A stretch of 64,000 nt of DNA, taken from positions 49,318,750 to 49,382,749 of the forward strand of contig CM049318.1 of NCBI GenBank assembly GCA_026874595.1, read 5' to 3'. Below are positions 33,849 through 46,655 of this stretch, piece by piece. Origin of the DNA: Sipunculus nudus (lineage: Eukaryota; Annelida; Sipuncula; Golfingiida; Sipunculidae). A program made the position numbers and the translations under genes. The notes under the pieces were generated by a model. That model was not told the origin of the DNA. It did no database searches and was given only the letters and a program-made list of their open reading frames with translations. Each line of letters begins with the position of its first letter. Position 1 is the stretch's first letter.

Positions 33849-34670
33849 TGTTACAGGTGTCTCTTTTATTGTGCGCTTTTGACACTCTGATTCGTGTTAG
33901 GCAGGCCCTGGTTTATTGTACGCAGGAGTGCCACATGTGTCAGTTAGGCAGACATAGCTCGTTGCCATGGGAGACGTGCGAGTCGGGCCGGCAGAAACAC
34001 AGCGTTCTTTGTTCTAGATGTTTCAAGTTTGTTCCTGTAACATGTGTATTGTTCTTTGGGATTTTCCATTTTCTATTATTTTCGGGTGAAAAAGTTATAA
34101 ATAGCGGCTGGTTAAGAGCCGAGAGGGAGGAGAGAGAAAATTTTCAGCGGACACGGAAGAGTGTGAGTCGGTTTGTGGAACTTTCAGACAATTGCAGAAT
34201 TTCTAGATATTCTTCGAACTTTTTAACAAATTTTATTCAGTCTTCAGTTTGCCTTTGGGACTATAACCAGAACTTCACTTTCGGATTACAACAGATTGAT
34301 TTCGGGATTGAATTGGACTATTATTCTCTGAGAAGATTCATGTGAACTGTTTATCTGGATTATATGTTTAAAGGACTTGTTTAGCTGTGACAGTGGTGGT
34401 ATCTAGAAAAGCCTAGAATCCGGACACTCTGATACTGTACATTTTTTATTGTTATACTGTGTAATTGTATTGATTTAGTGTATTGTAATGTTTGGATTGT
34501 TTTAAGAATAAATTATAATTATTTGTTAACAGAAAACCACTGACTTCTTTATTCATTTCCCTAGACATTTCACGCTGCATAGTGTTACGGAATCTGATTT
34601 TTTTATATCTCCATAACAAAATTTATGCTCGTCACGATTACGTGATCTTTTGTTATTAGGATCCGTAACA
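33849..34670 (+). mobile_element. Solo LTR, family L1, copy D, with 4-bp target duplication
   Basis: Starts TGTTACAGGTGTCTC and ends GGATCCGTAACA. GTGT flanks it on both sides (33845-33848 and 34671-34674), a 4-bp target-site duplication. The TATA box GTTATAAATAG is at 34094-34104 and AATAAA at 34507-34512. The long frame at 33845-34345 is LTR sequence and unlikely to encode a protein. Confidence 0.9.
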
Positions 34671-35164
34671 GTGTATAATTGACTTAATTTATTAATTTAC
34701 TTAAGTGATTTTGTGGAGCAGATAATTTCGCGACGGGAGATAATATCGCAAAGTGATTTCGTAACTCGGAGCTGCTAAACAGATTCATCATTTGTATCAA
34801 CATCAGTCAAGTTTGTAAACAAAGAGTAACGAAGGTACATGCAAAGCTCACGGATATACCCACGGTATATAGGACTGGTTCCCTTCCCGAAGCGGCGATA
34901 AGACCCTTTGATCCACGTTGGTTCTCTTCGTTAGGCAGGGATCAGGGAGTCTGTGATGTAGACTGGTATCACTGACAGTTATAAAGGCGTCGGTACCACT
35001 AACTGGGATCAAGACGTCTGTTATGTGGACCTGTTCTCAAAACACAGTTTCGTGTTAGAGTAGACCAGCCGGTACTGTTTATCGTGTTTTAAGTGAAATT
35101 TAATTATCCGAATCAAATAAATGGAACCAACTCATTAAAAAAATCAGCCGTGAATGCCTGAAAT
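34671..35164. other. Spacer, no gene recognised
   Basis: No shared repeat or domain. It may hold upstream sequence of the small ORF at 35165. Confidence 0.4.
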
Positions 35165-35380
35165 ATGGAGCGCCTATATCCGAATGACAATTTAAAGAAA
35201 GTGTCGAGAGCCTGGGAACAAAGTAAGGAGAACGTGAAAGCTATTCCCAAGCGTGTAGCGTTCGTTGATAAAAACTTCCGTGTAAAGCCCTCACTTATAC
35301 CCAACGACCCTTGCGAATATAAACAACTGCTTGAAAGTGCAAATTGGATACGCCATAAACACCTTAAAAAGGAGTTGTAA
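35165..35380 (+). CDS. Small candidate protein, unknown function
   Basis: A 71-codon frame starts at ATG in a fair context (AAATATGG) and ends in TAA. Its composition is protein-like: charged and Lys/Glu-rich with Trp, Pro and Tyr, for example RAWEQSKENVKAIPKRVAFV, LIPNDPCEY and LLESANWIRHKHL. There is no signal peptide and no membrane segment. I do not recognise the family. It may be a small cytosolic protein or the last exon of a larger gene whose upstream exons are not obvious. Confidence 0.35.
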   Translation: MERLYPNDNLKKVSRAWEQSKENVKAIPKRVAFVDKNFRVKPSLIPNDPCEYKQLLESANWIRHKHLKKEL

Positions 35381-36870
35381 GATTTGCCTAGGAACTAATG
35401 TGTATTTGGTTACAGCCATACGAATCACGAAATATGAAGTCATCTGACGCAAGCGACCTGAACAAATGGAAAATCTGTATTCAGCAGCACCTATGTTCTC
35501 ACCTACCTGTAATGTAGGAGGTATGTGAGAGTTACATCAGAAGCATTTTTTTTAAAGAATTCCCACAAGGAATAACAGGTCTAAAGTGGAGCATAATGAA
35601 TACCGATCTAACACTCAATCATCTCTTTTTTTGTGTTGAAGGGACATAATCAGGGGCAATAATTTACATATTCGTTCACACTTTCGGTTCAATTTTTTTC
35701 CCAGCGAAACCTTCCCAGCACACGATCCCAGTACCCCCCTTTAGCTTGTTATGGTTCTGCGTCGGGTAAACATGGTGCACGTGTCTTTGCTTACCATAAC
35801 GAGGCGGCGTGACCAGAGCTCCCAATTTGATCATGCGCGACAAATTCCAAACAAAGAGCAATCCAAATTAGTCCATACATGCGCATCCATGCTCTCTGAT
35901 AATATTCTGATGGATGGGCATTACGGTCCATGGGCCGTATGAATATACATTGTAGAGCCTATCACAACAGAATTGTGCTATAAGTCAAGAGTCTCAGCTG
36001 AAATGACGGTGCGATACCTTGTATTGGATCCCTGAGCCACAGCAACACGCGATGTTTCAACTTGCGGGAACATGTATTACATTTTTCGGGCTCATTCAGT
36101 CAGAGCATCTCCTGTGTTGTGGCCCGAATATGGTTGTGAAACACCGGTGGTAATTAAGCCTGAAAAGAAAACGGACAACGCAGATGGCGTTCGCGCCATG
36201 TTTATATTTGCACTCGGTCCACCTTTTTAACACTTGTGTATAGGAATTAGCCAACGGTTTCAGGGAAATCATTTGGCAGGTACCATTTTATTTTTGTGTA
36301 TTAAATCAACATGTTTTGTACATGAATAAGTCCCTTATATGATCAACAATTTGATCAAACCTTGGGTTTATTTTTAAACAATGTTTCATTAATACTATCT
36401 CCCATTCTAGCGGGAGTTTGAACCGCTGACGTAAGGAAGTGTAACTGGCGACAAGAGTCATATCGATAGCGGTCTTTATAAGTGCATATCAGAGTGGACA
36501 GGTGACCCAATATGTAGTTATTGTCCTAGGACCATAAGCTCCGCCTTCATCTGAGTGTGACACTTACAGACTTGGCATTTGGCATCAGAGTCACATTTCT
36601 ATACATAAATAACGGTTAAAGAGATATAACAATATCAGACCCTGATGTCAATTCATGTTATATAACTGTCACTTTCATTCACATTTCATTCAGCCAACCA
36701 GGACTAAATTACTCATCCCAAGCAGTTTTTGGCCATTTTCGAAAAATAGTATTTCATAGGATTATAACATCTTCATTAAACTGCAAACGTCTCCCATGAG
36801 TTATGAAAGTGCCAGCGAAGCCGTGGAAGAAGCGGAAATAATGGCGGTTAACAAGGAGATTGGATTGGAT
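35381..36870. other. Intergenic, no gene recognised
   Basis: No repeat family of the window and no supported coding frame. The frame at 35751-35942 and its minus-strand partner overlap and have no domain. Confidence 0.4.
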
Positions 36871-36879
36871 TGAATTGTG

Positions 36880-37500
36880 CTGTCCTGCCGAGATCATATA
36901 ACGCTAGTCCTATTTAAACTTCATTGGCTTTCCGTGGAGTATAGGTTAAAATATAAGATATTGTAATACACTTTTATATCATCACATGCCCTTGCAACAA
37001 CGAATGTTGGTGCCTACCAGCACGAACTCGAAGATATGTTTTTTGTGTACATTTGAAATTGCCAAAAGTAAGGTCTGTTATAATTACCCGTTGAAATAGA
37101 TTCTTTGGAACTTCAGCTCAAATATTATTGAATGGGCTTCCCAGTCATATCAAAGGTGAACTCTCATTATTTTTGCTTATTAAAAACCTTTTTAAAAATC
37201 TTGTTTAACACATAAATGTTAATTGATTTAATATCTTGTTGTATATAGTATTTTATGTAGATTTTTTTATATATTGTAAAGCGCCCTTAACATGTATTTA
37301 GAAAATGCACTGGGCGTTTTAGATTTATTGTATATATATATTATTTAATTATCATTATTATTATAATTATATTAATAATAATAATAATTATTATTATTAT
37401 TATTATTATCAATTATTAATTATTATTACTAATATCAATATTATTATTATTATTATTATTATAATTATTATTATTATTATTATTATTATATTTTTATCAT
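36880..37500 (+). pseudogene. 3' end of a decayed CR1/Jockey-type LINE
   Basis: Frames read DHITLVLFKLHWLSVEYRLK, the conserved HWLPV-YRI-YK motif near the end of such ORF2 proteins. The motif near the end (F...W..LP..I......F...LK) follows in several frames (about 37095-37205). The element ends with TGTAAAGCGCCC...GCACTGGGCGTTTTA and an ATT-rich microsatellite tail at 37377-37491. Multiple stops and frame changes make it inactive. Confidence 0.75.
37377..37491. repeat. (ATT)n/(AAT)n tract
   Basis: Mixed AAT and ATT triplets forming the tail of the LINE fragment. Confidence 0.85.
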
Positions 37501-40172
37501 TATCTTCAAAACGATAAATGATTAAGTATAGGTCTATGTGCTGCGTCAGGCCTCGTTTACATTAAACCGGTAAATCTAAATAAATAAAATTTATGTGGCT
37601 GACACTCTTCTCATTAAACACACAGCGAACAAATTGAATAAACAAAAAAAATGCAAACGCGCAGTTTTTTTAAGTATATGGTAGGTATACAGTTTCGCTG
37701 GTAATTACTTTTTTTTTATAATTTTAGTCTACAGTAGGTCAAGACAAACATTAAATCCTCTTACCAGATTAGCTGAATATACACAGACGAAAAATATACA
37801 CGACGCTACTTCAGACAGGCAGTCAAGTCCATTTGAATTCAGGCCACGTAACATTTGGTTATATGCGTATTGTTGTGTCAGATTTCTACTTTCTAAAATA
37901 CTTAAACATGACATTTAGAGAGTAAGATAATGACTTATATAAAAGTCCAAGTATGTTTAAAAAATAAATTTGCGAACAACGTTTTGCAGATATTCTGTGG
38001 TTACTCATTACCTTCTTTGCTTGTTTACACTTTGGGTACACTACTGATGTAAACAAAATATGCCGGATCAGCTGTCATTACTAAGTGCCCACTAAATCGC
38101 CAAAAAGGCTGGGAAAAAGGATACGATAAAGCTATCTAGATCTGGGTTAATACAATGTGATCATGTGTTAATATAACCCAAATATGAAAAGAAAAACCGC
38201 TATTGTTTTGTAAATTTACTGAAACATTTCATAATTCCCATTATAGTCCAATATCGGACCGTGTCTTATTTGGTTAATTGTATTATTTACTCGCATGATG
38301 AAATACGAACCATTGCAACACCAGATAATCAATAAAGAGCTATAACACAAGGGTTCCAGGTTCCACCAGTAAACCCATTCAGTTCACGAAAAACAAGTTT
38401 TTAAGTTTTCAAAAAACCTTTATAAAGATTTTGAATTGGATCCAAAATGTAGAGTAGGAAACCCTAGCAAGTGGTGTCATGCATTTAATGTTCATTTTAC
38501 TGCATGGATGATTAAAATTATTCCCGTCCGGTCCACTCTGAAGTACCCTTGGTTGGTTCTTGTAGAAGGGTCTCCTAGAGTGATTTTTTCCAAGGGCATC
38601 GATTTCTTTAGGTTTTTGTGATACGGTCAAAATAGGAGGGCATGCTGAAGCAATTGCTTGCTTTGTGTTATAATCTCGCCCGATTCCTTTATTTGTATAT
38701 TCTGTTTACTTAACTATTAAACCAGCCCCTCCAAAACAAACAAACGAACAAACAAAAAAAACGAAGAAACCTTCAGTGCCATTTTATCAAATTTTATATA
38801 AGTAATGTAGAAGAATACAGCTAGTGTATAAACGTATATATAGCACAACAGACAGACAGCAAAAAAAAAACAAAAAAAAAAAAAAACCCGAAACATCAGG
38901 GACTCTACCATGCTGGTATGTGTTTCACCAGGTTTAGCTTGTGACGTCACGGCTGCTTTATCTACACATTCCTTAAACCATAACATTTATACAGGTAAAA
39001 TTATCTGCATCTGAATCCGAGGTAAATAAACCTGTTTTACGTGAATTTGAATCATAAGATGTTGTGCCCTACCCTACAATGGCAGAATTCTTACCTTAAA
39101 CCCCTGCGGACATGTATTTAGTACTGAATCTTCATTATTTGCTACATGTAGACACCTGGCATTACAGCACAAAGAGTGGTTGAATATTGTATGAGCTAAC
39201 TCCAGTAGCGGTAGAGATGATAAGAGCTGACATACTTCGTGCAAAACGTCTACGAATAAAAAACAACCATTAATTTATGGCCATTGAGTAGAACACTTTC
39301 GAGGACCATGTGTCCTTGGCCGATAAGGCACGAACACAGCCGAGATATCAGTGGATTTGATACTCAAAGGTTTATCAAAGAACAGGTCAAGAGACTTACT
39401 TTCTCTCATACATTTGTTCTCCTCCGCCATGTTTATACGGACAGGCTCCAAGATATATCTGTCATATGTTGAACGCTTCAGTGAAACACTTATTCAACGT
39501 TTTGCATTCTGAAAACATAATGTTGACAGCTTCAGGGTTTGTATCTCAAAACAACCTAGATTGTGAAAATATCTATTTGACAACCCTACAGTCAAAATGG
39601 ATGTCAAATGTGTGCAGGGAAAACCTTTGTTTGGTCATGGATCTGTCAAGGTCATCCATCCAGCAAAACACTCATTTTGTTTGTATATTAATTTACAGTA
39701 TTGATTTAATCTCACTTTATAGTTATACTTATTGTGCCTTCGCCAGGATAATAGTTTTCCCTTTGTGTATGTGTGTACAAATCGACGAATTAAGTTCTGA
39801 AAAGATTTTGTTGACAATTTGTAAAGGGTTAAGATAACAATCGAGGTACAGTCCATTGAGTTTTGGCCGTAAACTGGATCACCATCATATGATTATCAGT
39901 CGGAGGCATTCTTTCTCTCCAGACATATAATTATTATAAACATTTCCTGTATAGTTGCACACCGCACAGGATTGGACTCACTGGAGCACGACACTGCTGG
40001 TTAGCACTTGTGGAGGTCACAGTCTGCCACCCACAATGCACCGCGTCTTATATATACACCAGGTATAGATGTTGTGAAGAGGGTTATCTAGTCTACCTAG
40101 GGCACTATTTTCAATCGCCCCCTTGAAAAACATTACAATTAACACAAATATAGTTATTGAGTGCATGCATGT
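37501..40172. other. Intergenic, no gene recognised
   Basis: AT-rich, with a poly(A)-rich tract at 38860-38886. The frames at 38436-38621 and 39466-39837 have no domain or splice support. No repeat shared with the rest of the window was identified. Confidence 0.4.
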
Positions 40173-40329
40173 TGTTACGAAGACAAATAAATGAGGGTAA
40201 AAAATCCTGGGCCGATCCGGGAGTCGAACCCAGGTCGGTGGCGTTCAAGTTCGGCGAACCAACCGCTTCGCTAGAAAAGCAAGCTACACTAGCGAGGCAG
40301 TTCGGTCTGCTTTTATGTCACCCGTAACA
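40173..40329 (-). mobile_element. Solo LTR of the TRIM-like family, with tRNA-like promoter
   Basis: This 157-bp unit has TGTTACG/CGTAACA ends and a 4-bp target duplication ATGT (40169-40172 and 40330-40333). On the minus strand it carries a TATA-like ACATAAAAGC, an A-box match TAGCGAAGCGGTTGG (40273-40259), and the perfect B box GGTTCGACTCC (40230-40220). A T6 run (40204-40199) follows, of the kind that ends Pol III transcription. The same layout is in the TRIM-like element at 14155-14562. A plain tRNA-derived SINE is unlikely, because SINEs do not have TG...CA inverted ends with a 4-bp duplication. Confidence 0.8.
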
Positions 40330-40699
40330 ATGTAAATGATAAATCGCCCGTTAAAAAAAGTAATAAATTCATGCATGTGCATTTAAATTATATATATAAA
40401 GGATCATACATGCATATACCAAAATTCATCGAATAGCTATAACAAAAAAAGAGTGTTTTCCAATTGAGGCCTTCACAGACTTGAAATTATCTCTTCATGA
40501 CATCTACACAAGGAGAAGCTACCGAAGATACCGAGGTTCTTAGGCTCAAAGTATATTGATCATGTACTTAGGACTGTATGGTAAATTAAGCATTTTAAAA
40601 GGCATATGTTGTCTTCAACCGAATTCTTGCAATTGAGTAGCATAATTCAGTTCGCATTGCATGGTTGTAAAACTTTATCTTATGTACATGGATCGCAAA
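40330..40699. other. Spacer, no gene recognised
   Basis: No feature seen beyond AT-rich sequence. Confidence 0.4.
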
Positions 40700-40880
40700 C
40701 AAATAGTAATAATAACTAATACAAGGCACTTTCTTTGGCTCTATTCAGGTGGAGCTTACGGAGAAAACCCTCATTCTAAGACGAGCCGGTACAACCCACT
40801 CGCATAGTCACGCCGGGAATTGAACCCTGTCGCCTGCCAGGAGAGCTGAGCTTTTTATCATAAACCCAAGGCGTACCAAA
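40700..40880 (-). mobile_element. tRNA-derived SINE-like fragment
   Basis: On the minus strand GGGTTCAATTCCCGG (about 40824-40810) is a B-box match preceded by CTGGCAGGCGACA. It is followed by a body ending in a TTATTATTACTATT tail (about 40722-40709). The A box is eroded. The family differs from S1. Confidence 0.5.
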
Positions 40881-41826
40881 CCAGAAACATGAATTGTAAA
40901 AAAAAAAGTATTTTGCATTTGAAGTTAAGATACAGCTGAGATCGTTGTTTTCTTGGGTAACAAGGGCTGGCCGGGACAATGCGCTGTCAACCCTAAAAGT
41001 TTCATTTGATTCCCATTTGGTAACGTTAAACCATTAATATGCACGTTCATTGAATCTTGACATTTTTCCCCATCTTTTTTGTAGGATAGATGTGGCCAAG
41101 TATTAATTACAGTCAGAGTTTTAAAAAAAGACACGGAAAAGCGACAGATCATTAACATAAAGCGAGGACGAGTTCGTGTTGTCCTAGGACTAAAACCAAG
41201 GTGTCGCAAGTAAAAAGTTGAAAACGCGTGAGTTAATAACCGGACGTAGGATACTAGTATCGGATGTTTAATTTTCCCAAATCTCCGTAATAGCTCAAAA
41301 CATCTGCGGTATTATATCAGTGAGCATCGCATCATAAATGCTAAATAATAGAAATTCAAACACTGGCGCGATTCCGGCAGTCTGACATTAATGAGTCTGC
41401 GACCAGCGAACTAGCGCCCTTACATCTTGATCGAGGACCGAACTGAAGGCTAGAGTGACCTATTTCCTCGTACGGTCAAGGCCGGCCCATTGTGTGGCGT
41501 CAAGAGTTAGCAGGGAAGTAGAACATTTCAGGAAGGATATTTGAGGGTGCATACAATATTGATAGCAGGTAGGTGATAGGAGAAAATAATAAATAAAAAT
41601 AGCAGGGTTGGCCTTTTTTCAGTTATGTTGGAGGTGACTGAAAGTTGTTTCTTGGAAATGGCTTGACAGGTGGTGACATCTAACGGCCAGTTTAAGAAGC
41701 TGTCGTATTTTGTTATATACCGTGAAAATCACGTACACTACCCTCTATTTTCCTGGAACAAAATAAAAATGCAGGATTTGAGCTTGAGTTTGATGTATTA
41801 TGATACCAAACACTCGATAGAAAAAC
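40881..41826. other. Spacer, no gene recognised
   Basis: The frame at 40925-41209 (minus) has no recognisable domain. A few satellite-like phrases begin near 41820. Confidence 0.4.
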
Positions 41827-42692
41827 TAGACGACCATAGGTCGAACGCTTGCCGGAATTCGGAAGTGAAACACAGACGGACAGACAGAACATATTGTCGG
41901 TTTTCTATTAATGGAATGACTCTCAGAGACATTGCTGAGAATATGTGGCCCGTAGAATGACATATGAGACAAAAGAACAGGCAAGCAGACAAAGCTGACA
42001 ACAAAAGACGAACAGACAGACATACTGACTTTGTGAGACAAGATTGACACCAGATGACATAAGCTAGTTATTGAGAAGATTCAAAGGAAGAAATTGAGTT
42101 ATAATTTATGTAATTTAGATTTATAGTTTACGAGGTATGGCGAATTAATGATATACTTGGGAGGCTCGACTGTAGCGCCCTCTAGCAGACATATTCCGAA
42201 GACGACAAATGCGTTTCGTATTATTAGTGTATGACATGAGATGTCTCAGTTTCAAAAGGATTCCGTCAAAGCTGTGGCCTGTAGAATGCTATATGTAAGG
42301 CGTAAGCACCAGCAAGCAGGCGACTTTGAGGATAACGGACAAACAGATGGACACACTGACAAAGTGACAGAAGATTGAAACCAGATGCCTTAATCAGGTT
42401 ATGGAGAAGACTCAAAGGAAGAAAATAAGCTATAGCTTATGTAACTGAGGCTTTGGGTGTAGAGTTATGGCCAATACAATGGTATGTGTGTGAGAGTCAT
42501 GTGCAGCGCCCACTAGTGGCCATATCCGGAAAATGAAAAATTTATTTCTAGATATTAGTGTAAGACATAAGATGTAATAGTTTCAAAAGGATTCCGTCAA
42601 AACTGTGGCCTACAGAATGCTATATGTGTGACGCAAGAGCCAACAAGCAGGCGAATTTGAGGACAACTGACAAACAGACGAAAACACTGATA

Positions 42693-43029
42693 AGGCCAAA
42701 AAAAATTAAAGGTATGGTTCTCAGGCACCGCCCGCATCAATGTTAAACCCCCGCATCAAAACTTTTTATTTTGATTTTCAATAAAAACTTTCCAATTTTG
42801 AGCTGCTGCCGCTCCGACATTTCTTTCAAGAAGATAAAACCATATAATTTACTTTGTTTTGTATTGCTTTTACTTATTTAGCAAAATAAAACTGTTATTT
42901 TCATGCTTTTCCCTGATCATTTGACATTTTTATCGAAACATACCAAAATATTTAAAATAAAAAAAGCGCCCGCCCGCATTGATTTCTGAAAAAAGTGCCT
43001 GAGAACCATACCTTTTTTTTATTTTGGCC
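42693..43029. mobile_element. MITE with ~35-bp TIRs and TA target duplication
   Basis: The left end AGGCCAAAAAAAATTAAAGG and TATGGTTCTCAGGCAC pairs with the reverse complement of the right end (GTGCCTGAGAACCATACC, then T/A-rich, then GGCC). TA flanks both sides (42691-42692 and 43030-43031). Removing the insert restores the satellite phrase CTGATAAAGTGAC, which confirms the ends. At 337 bp and without coding capacity, it is Tc1/mariner-like by its TA duplication. Confidence 0.85.
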
Positions 43030-44425
43030 TAAAGTGACTCAAAATTGAGTCCAGATGACTTCTCCAGGTTATGGAGAAGACTCAAAGGAAGAAAAAAGCT
43101 ACAGTTTATGTAACTGAGGTTTATAGTTTTGGAGATATTGCCAAAGCATGATATGTTGGGAGAGGTTCAAGTTCAGCGCCCCCTGGCGGCCATATCCGGA
43201 AAATGAAAAATTGGTTTCGAGATATTAGTGTAAGACTTAAGATGTAATAGTTTCAAAAGGATTCTTTCAAAACTGTGGCCTGTAGAATGCTATATGTTAG
43301 ACGCAAGAGCAAGCAGGCGAATTTGAGGACAACTGACAAACAGACAGACACACTGACAAAGTGTCACAAAATTGTGACCAGATGACTACACTAGGTTATT
43401 GAGAAGACTCAGAGGAAGAAAATAAGCTATAGTTTATGTAATTGAGGCTTATAATTTTGGAGATATGGCCAAAATATGATATGTTCGGGAGGTTCGCATC
43501 CAGCGCCCCCTAGCGGCCCTATTCAAAAAGTGAAAAAACGATTTCGAGATACTAGTGTAGGACTTATAATATGTCAGTTTCAAAAAGATTCCTGCAATAA
43601 TGTGGCCTTTGGCGCAAGATGAATGAAATCTCGAAATATCTCTATTTACGAGATATTTTACGAGATACTGCAAGACTTTTAATAAAATCTTGTAGTACTA
43701 GTTGAATGCTACCTGATGCAAAAAACTAGATCACTCTAGCTTTAAAACTGACAAAGTTAGAAAAATAAGACCCCTTATTTTCGAATATTATGACTTTTCC
43801 CCCAAAACTTTTAACCATGGTTACGGCAAATTTGAGTCAGCTACACACCAGATGACAGGCCTTGGAATGACAATTAAAATGAGCTATTGTTGAAGTAGAT
43901 ACGGCTAATAGTCACAAAGATATAAAGAAAAAACCGTTTGGGGAAGATTTGACGACCTTGACCTTGACCTTTCACCTATTTTAACCAAAAACCATAGGGC
44001 ACCTAGAATTATGTTTTTAATCATCCCTGTAAGTTTCAAGGTTATTGTGGCAAAATTGTGGCCAGGAGAGTGGTGACAAACAAACAAACAAACTAGACGA
44101 CCAGAGGTCGAGCGCTTGCCGGAAGTTGAAATGACAGACAGACGGACAGACAGAACATATTTAGGGTTTTCTATTATTTGAATGACCCTCAGCGTTTGCT
44201 TAGAAGTTGTGGCCTGTAAAATGACATATCAGACAAAGCAACGAGGAAGCAGACAAAGCTGACAACAAAACACGAACAGACAGACATACTGACACATCTG
44301 TGATTACAGATTACAGACAAAAGCGCCGAAGGTGAAGAAGAGCAAAATTAGCGATAGTTTATGTAGGTAAGGTTTATAATTTTGGAGAGATAGCCAAAAC
44401 ATGATATGTTGGGGAGGTGAAAGTG

Positions 44426-44444
44426 CAGCGCCCCCTAGTGGCTA
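44426..44444 (-). promoter_or_regulatory. CTCF-consensus-like site in satellite module A
   Basis: The minus strand reads AGCCACTAGGGGGCGCTGC, which fits every position of the 15-base CTCF core consensus. The 48935 copy (CCACTAGAGGGCGCT) also fits fully. Most other A modules have one or two mismatches. Whether CTCF binds here is unknown. Confidence 0.45.
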
Positions 44445-46642
44445 TATCCGGAAAATGAAAAATCTGTTTTGAGATATTAGTGTAACACATAAGATGTACC
44501 AGTTTTAAAAGGATTCCTGAAAAAAAAACCTGTGGCCTGTAGACTGCTATATATGAGACGCAAGAACCAGCAAGTAGGCGGATTTTAGGACAACTGACAA
44601 ACAGACACACTGACAAAGTGACACAAGATTGAGACCAGATGACATTACTAGGTCATGGAGAAGACTCAGGGAAAGAAAATAAGCCATAGTTTCTGTAATT
44701 GTGCCTTTGGGTTTTAGAGATATGGTCAATATAATGATAAGTGTGTGAGGGTCATGTGCAGCGCCACCTAGAGGCCATATCCGGAAAATAGAAAAAATGT
44801 TTTGAGATATTTCTGTAAAACATAATATGCATCAGTTTTCAAATGCTTTTTTAAAAACTGTGGCCTGTAGAATGCTATATGTGAGACGCAAGAACCAGCA
44901 AGCAGGCAAATTTGAGGACAACTGACAAACAGACGGACACACTGACAAAGTGACACAAGATTGAGACCAGATGACATTATCAGTTTATGGAGAAGACTCA
45001 GAGGAAAAAAATAAGCTATAGTTTATGTAAATGAGGCTTTGGGTTTTAGAGATATGGCCAATGTAATGATATGTGTGTGAGGGTCGTTTGCAGCGCCCCC
45101 TAGCAGCCATATTCAAAAAATGAAAAAACAATTTCGAGATACTAGTGTAGGACTTATGATATGTCAGTTTCAAAAATATTGCTGCAATAATGTGGCCTTC
45201 GGCGCAAGATGAATGAAATCTCGAAATATCTCTATTCACGAGATATTTTACGAGATACTGCAAGACTTGTAATAAAATCTTGTAGTACTAGTTAAATGCT
45301 ACCTGATGCAAAAAACTAGATCACTCTAGCTTTAAAACTGACAAAGTTAGAAAAATAAGACCCCTTAATTTCGAATATCCTGACTTTTCCCCCAAAATTT
45401 GTAACCATGGTTACGGCAAATTTGAGTCAGCTACACACCAGATGACAGGCCTTGGAACGACAATTAAAATGAGCTATTGTTGAAGTAAATACGACTGAAA
45501 GTCACACAGATATGGAGAAAAAACCGTTTTAAGAAGTTTTGACGACCTTGACCTTGACCTTTCACCTATATTAACCAAAAACAATAGGGCACCTAGAAAT
45601 TATCTTTTTCATCATCCCTGTAAGTTTCAAGGTTATTGTGGCAAAATTGTGGCCAGGAGAGTGGTGACAAACAAACAAGAACCAGCAAGAAGGCGAATTT
45701 GAGGACAACTGACAAACAGACGGACACACTGACAAAGTGACTCAAGATTGAGTCCAGATGACTACTCCAGATTATGGAGACGACTCAACGGAAGAAAAAA
45801 AGCTACAGTCTATGTAACTGAGGTTTATAGTTTTGGAGATATTGCCAAAGCATGATATGTTGGGAGAGGTTCGAGTTCAGCGCCCCCTAGCGGCCATATC
45901 CAGAAAATGAAAAATTGGTTTCGAGATATTAGTGTAAGACTTAAGATGTAATAGTTTCAAAAGGATTCTTTCAAAACTGTGGCCTGTAGAATGCTATATG
46001 TGAGACGCAAGAGCAAGCAGGCGAATTTGAGGACAACTGACAAACAGACGGACACAATGACAAAGTGACACAAGATTGAGACCAGATGACATTATCAGTT
46101 TATGGAGAAGAATCAGAGGGAAAAAATAAGCTATAGTTTATGTAATTGAGGCCTATAATTTTGGAGATATTTCCAAAACATGATATGTTGGAGAGGTTTG
46201 CACCCAGCGCCACCTAGCGGCCGAATCAAAAAAATGAAAAATTGATTTCGAGATAATAGTGTAGGACTTAAGATATGCCAGTTTCAAAAAGATTCCTGCA
46301 AAACTGTGGCCACCAGGGCAAGATTACTGAAATCTCGAAATATCTCGTTTGACGAGATATTATACGAGATATTGCGAGACTCTTAATAGAATCTTGTAGT
46401 ACTAGGGGAATGCTACCTGAAGCAAAAAACTAGACCTCTGTAGCTTTAAAACTGACAAATTTAGAAAAATATCAGCACTTTTCCCCAAAAATGCGTTACC
46501 ATGGTTACCGCAAATTGAGTCAGCTACACACCAATAGACAGGCCTTGGAATGACGATTAAAATGAGCTATTGTTGAAGTAGCTACGACTAATAGTCACAA
46601 AGATATGAAGAAAAAAAACGTTTTGAGAAGTTTTGACGACCT

Positions 46643-46655
46643 TGACCTTTGACCT
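46643..46655 (-). promoter_or_regulatory. DR1 nuclear-receptor-type motif
   Basis: AGGTCAAAGGTCA on the minus strand is the ideal DR1 element recognised by RXR heterodimers and HNF4-type receptors. It sits in module B. Identical 13-mers occur at 47966-47978 and 48382-48394. This is a motif match only. Confidence 0.35.

Noticed and set aside
33845-34345. 166-codon plus-strand open frame
   Set aside because: It lies wholly inside solo LTR copy D, and the other LTR copies do not keep the frame open.
39466-39837. 123-codon plus-strand open frame
   Set aside because: It is AT-driven, has no domain or splice support, and has an opposing open frame.
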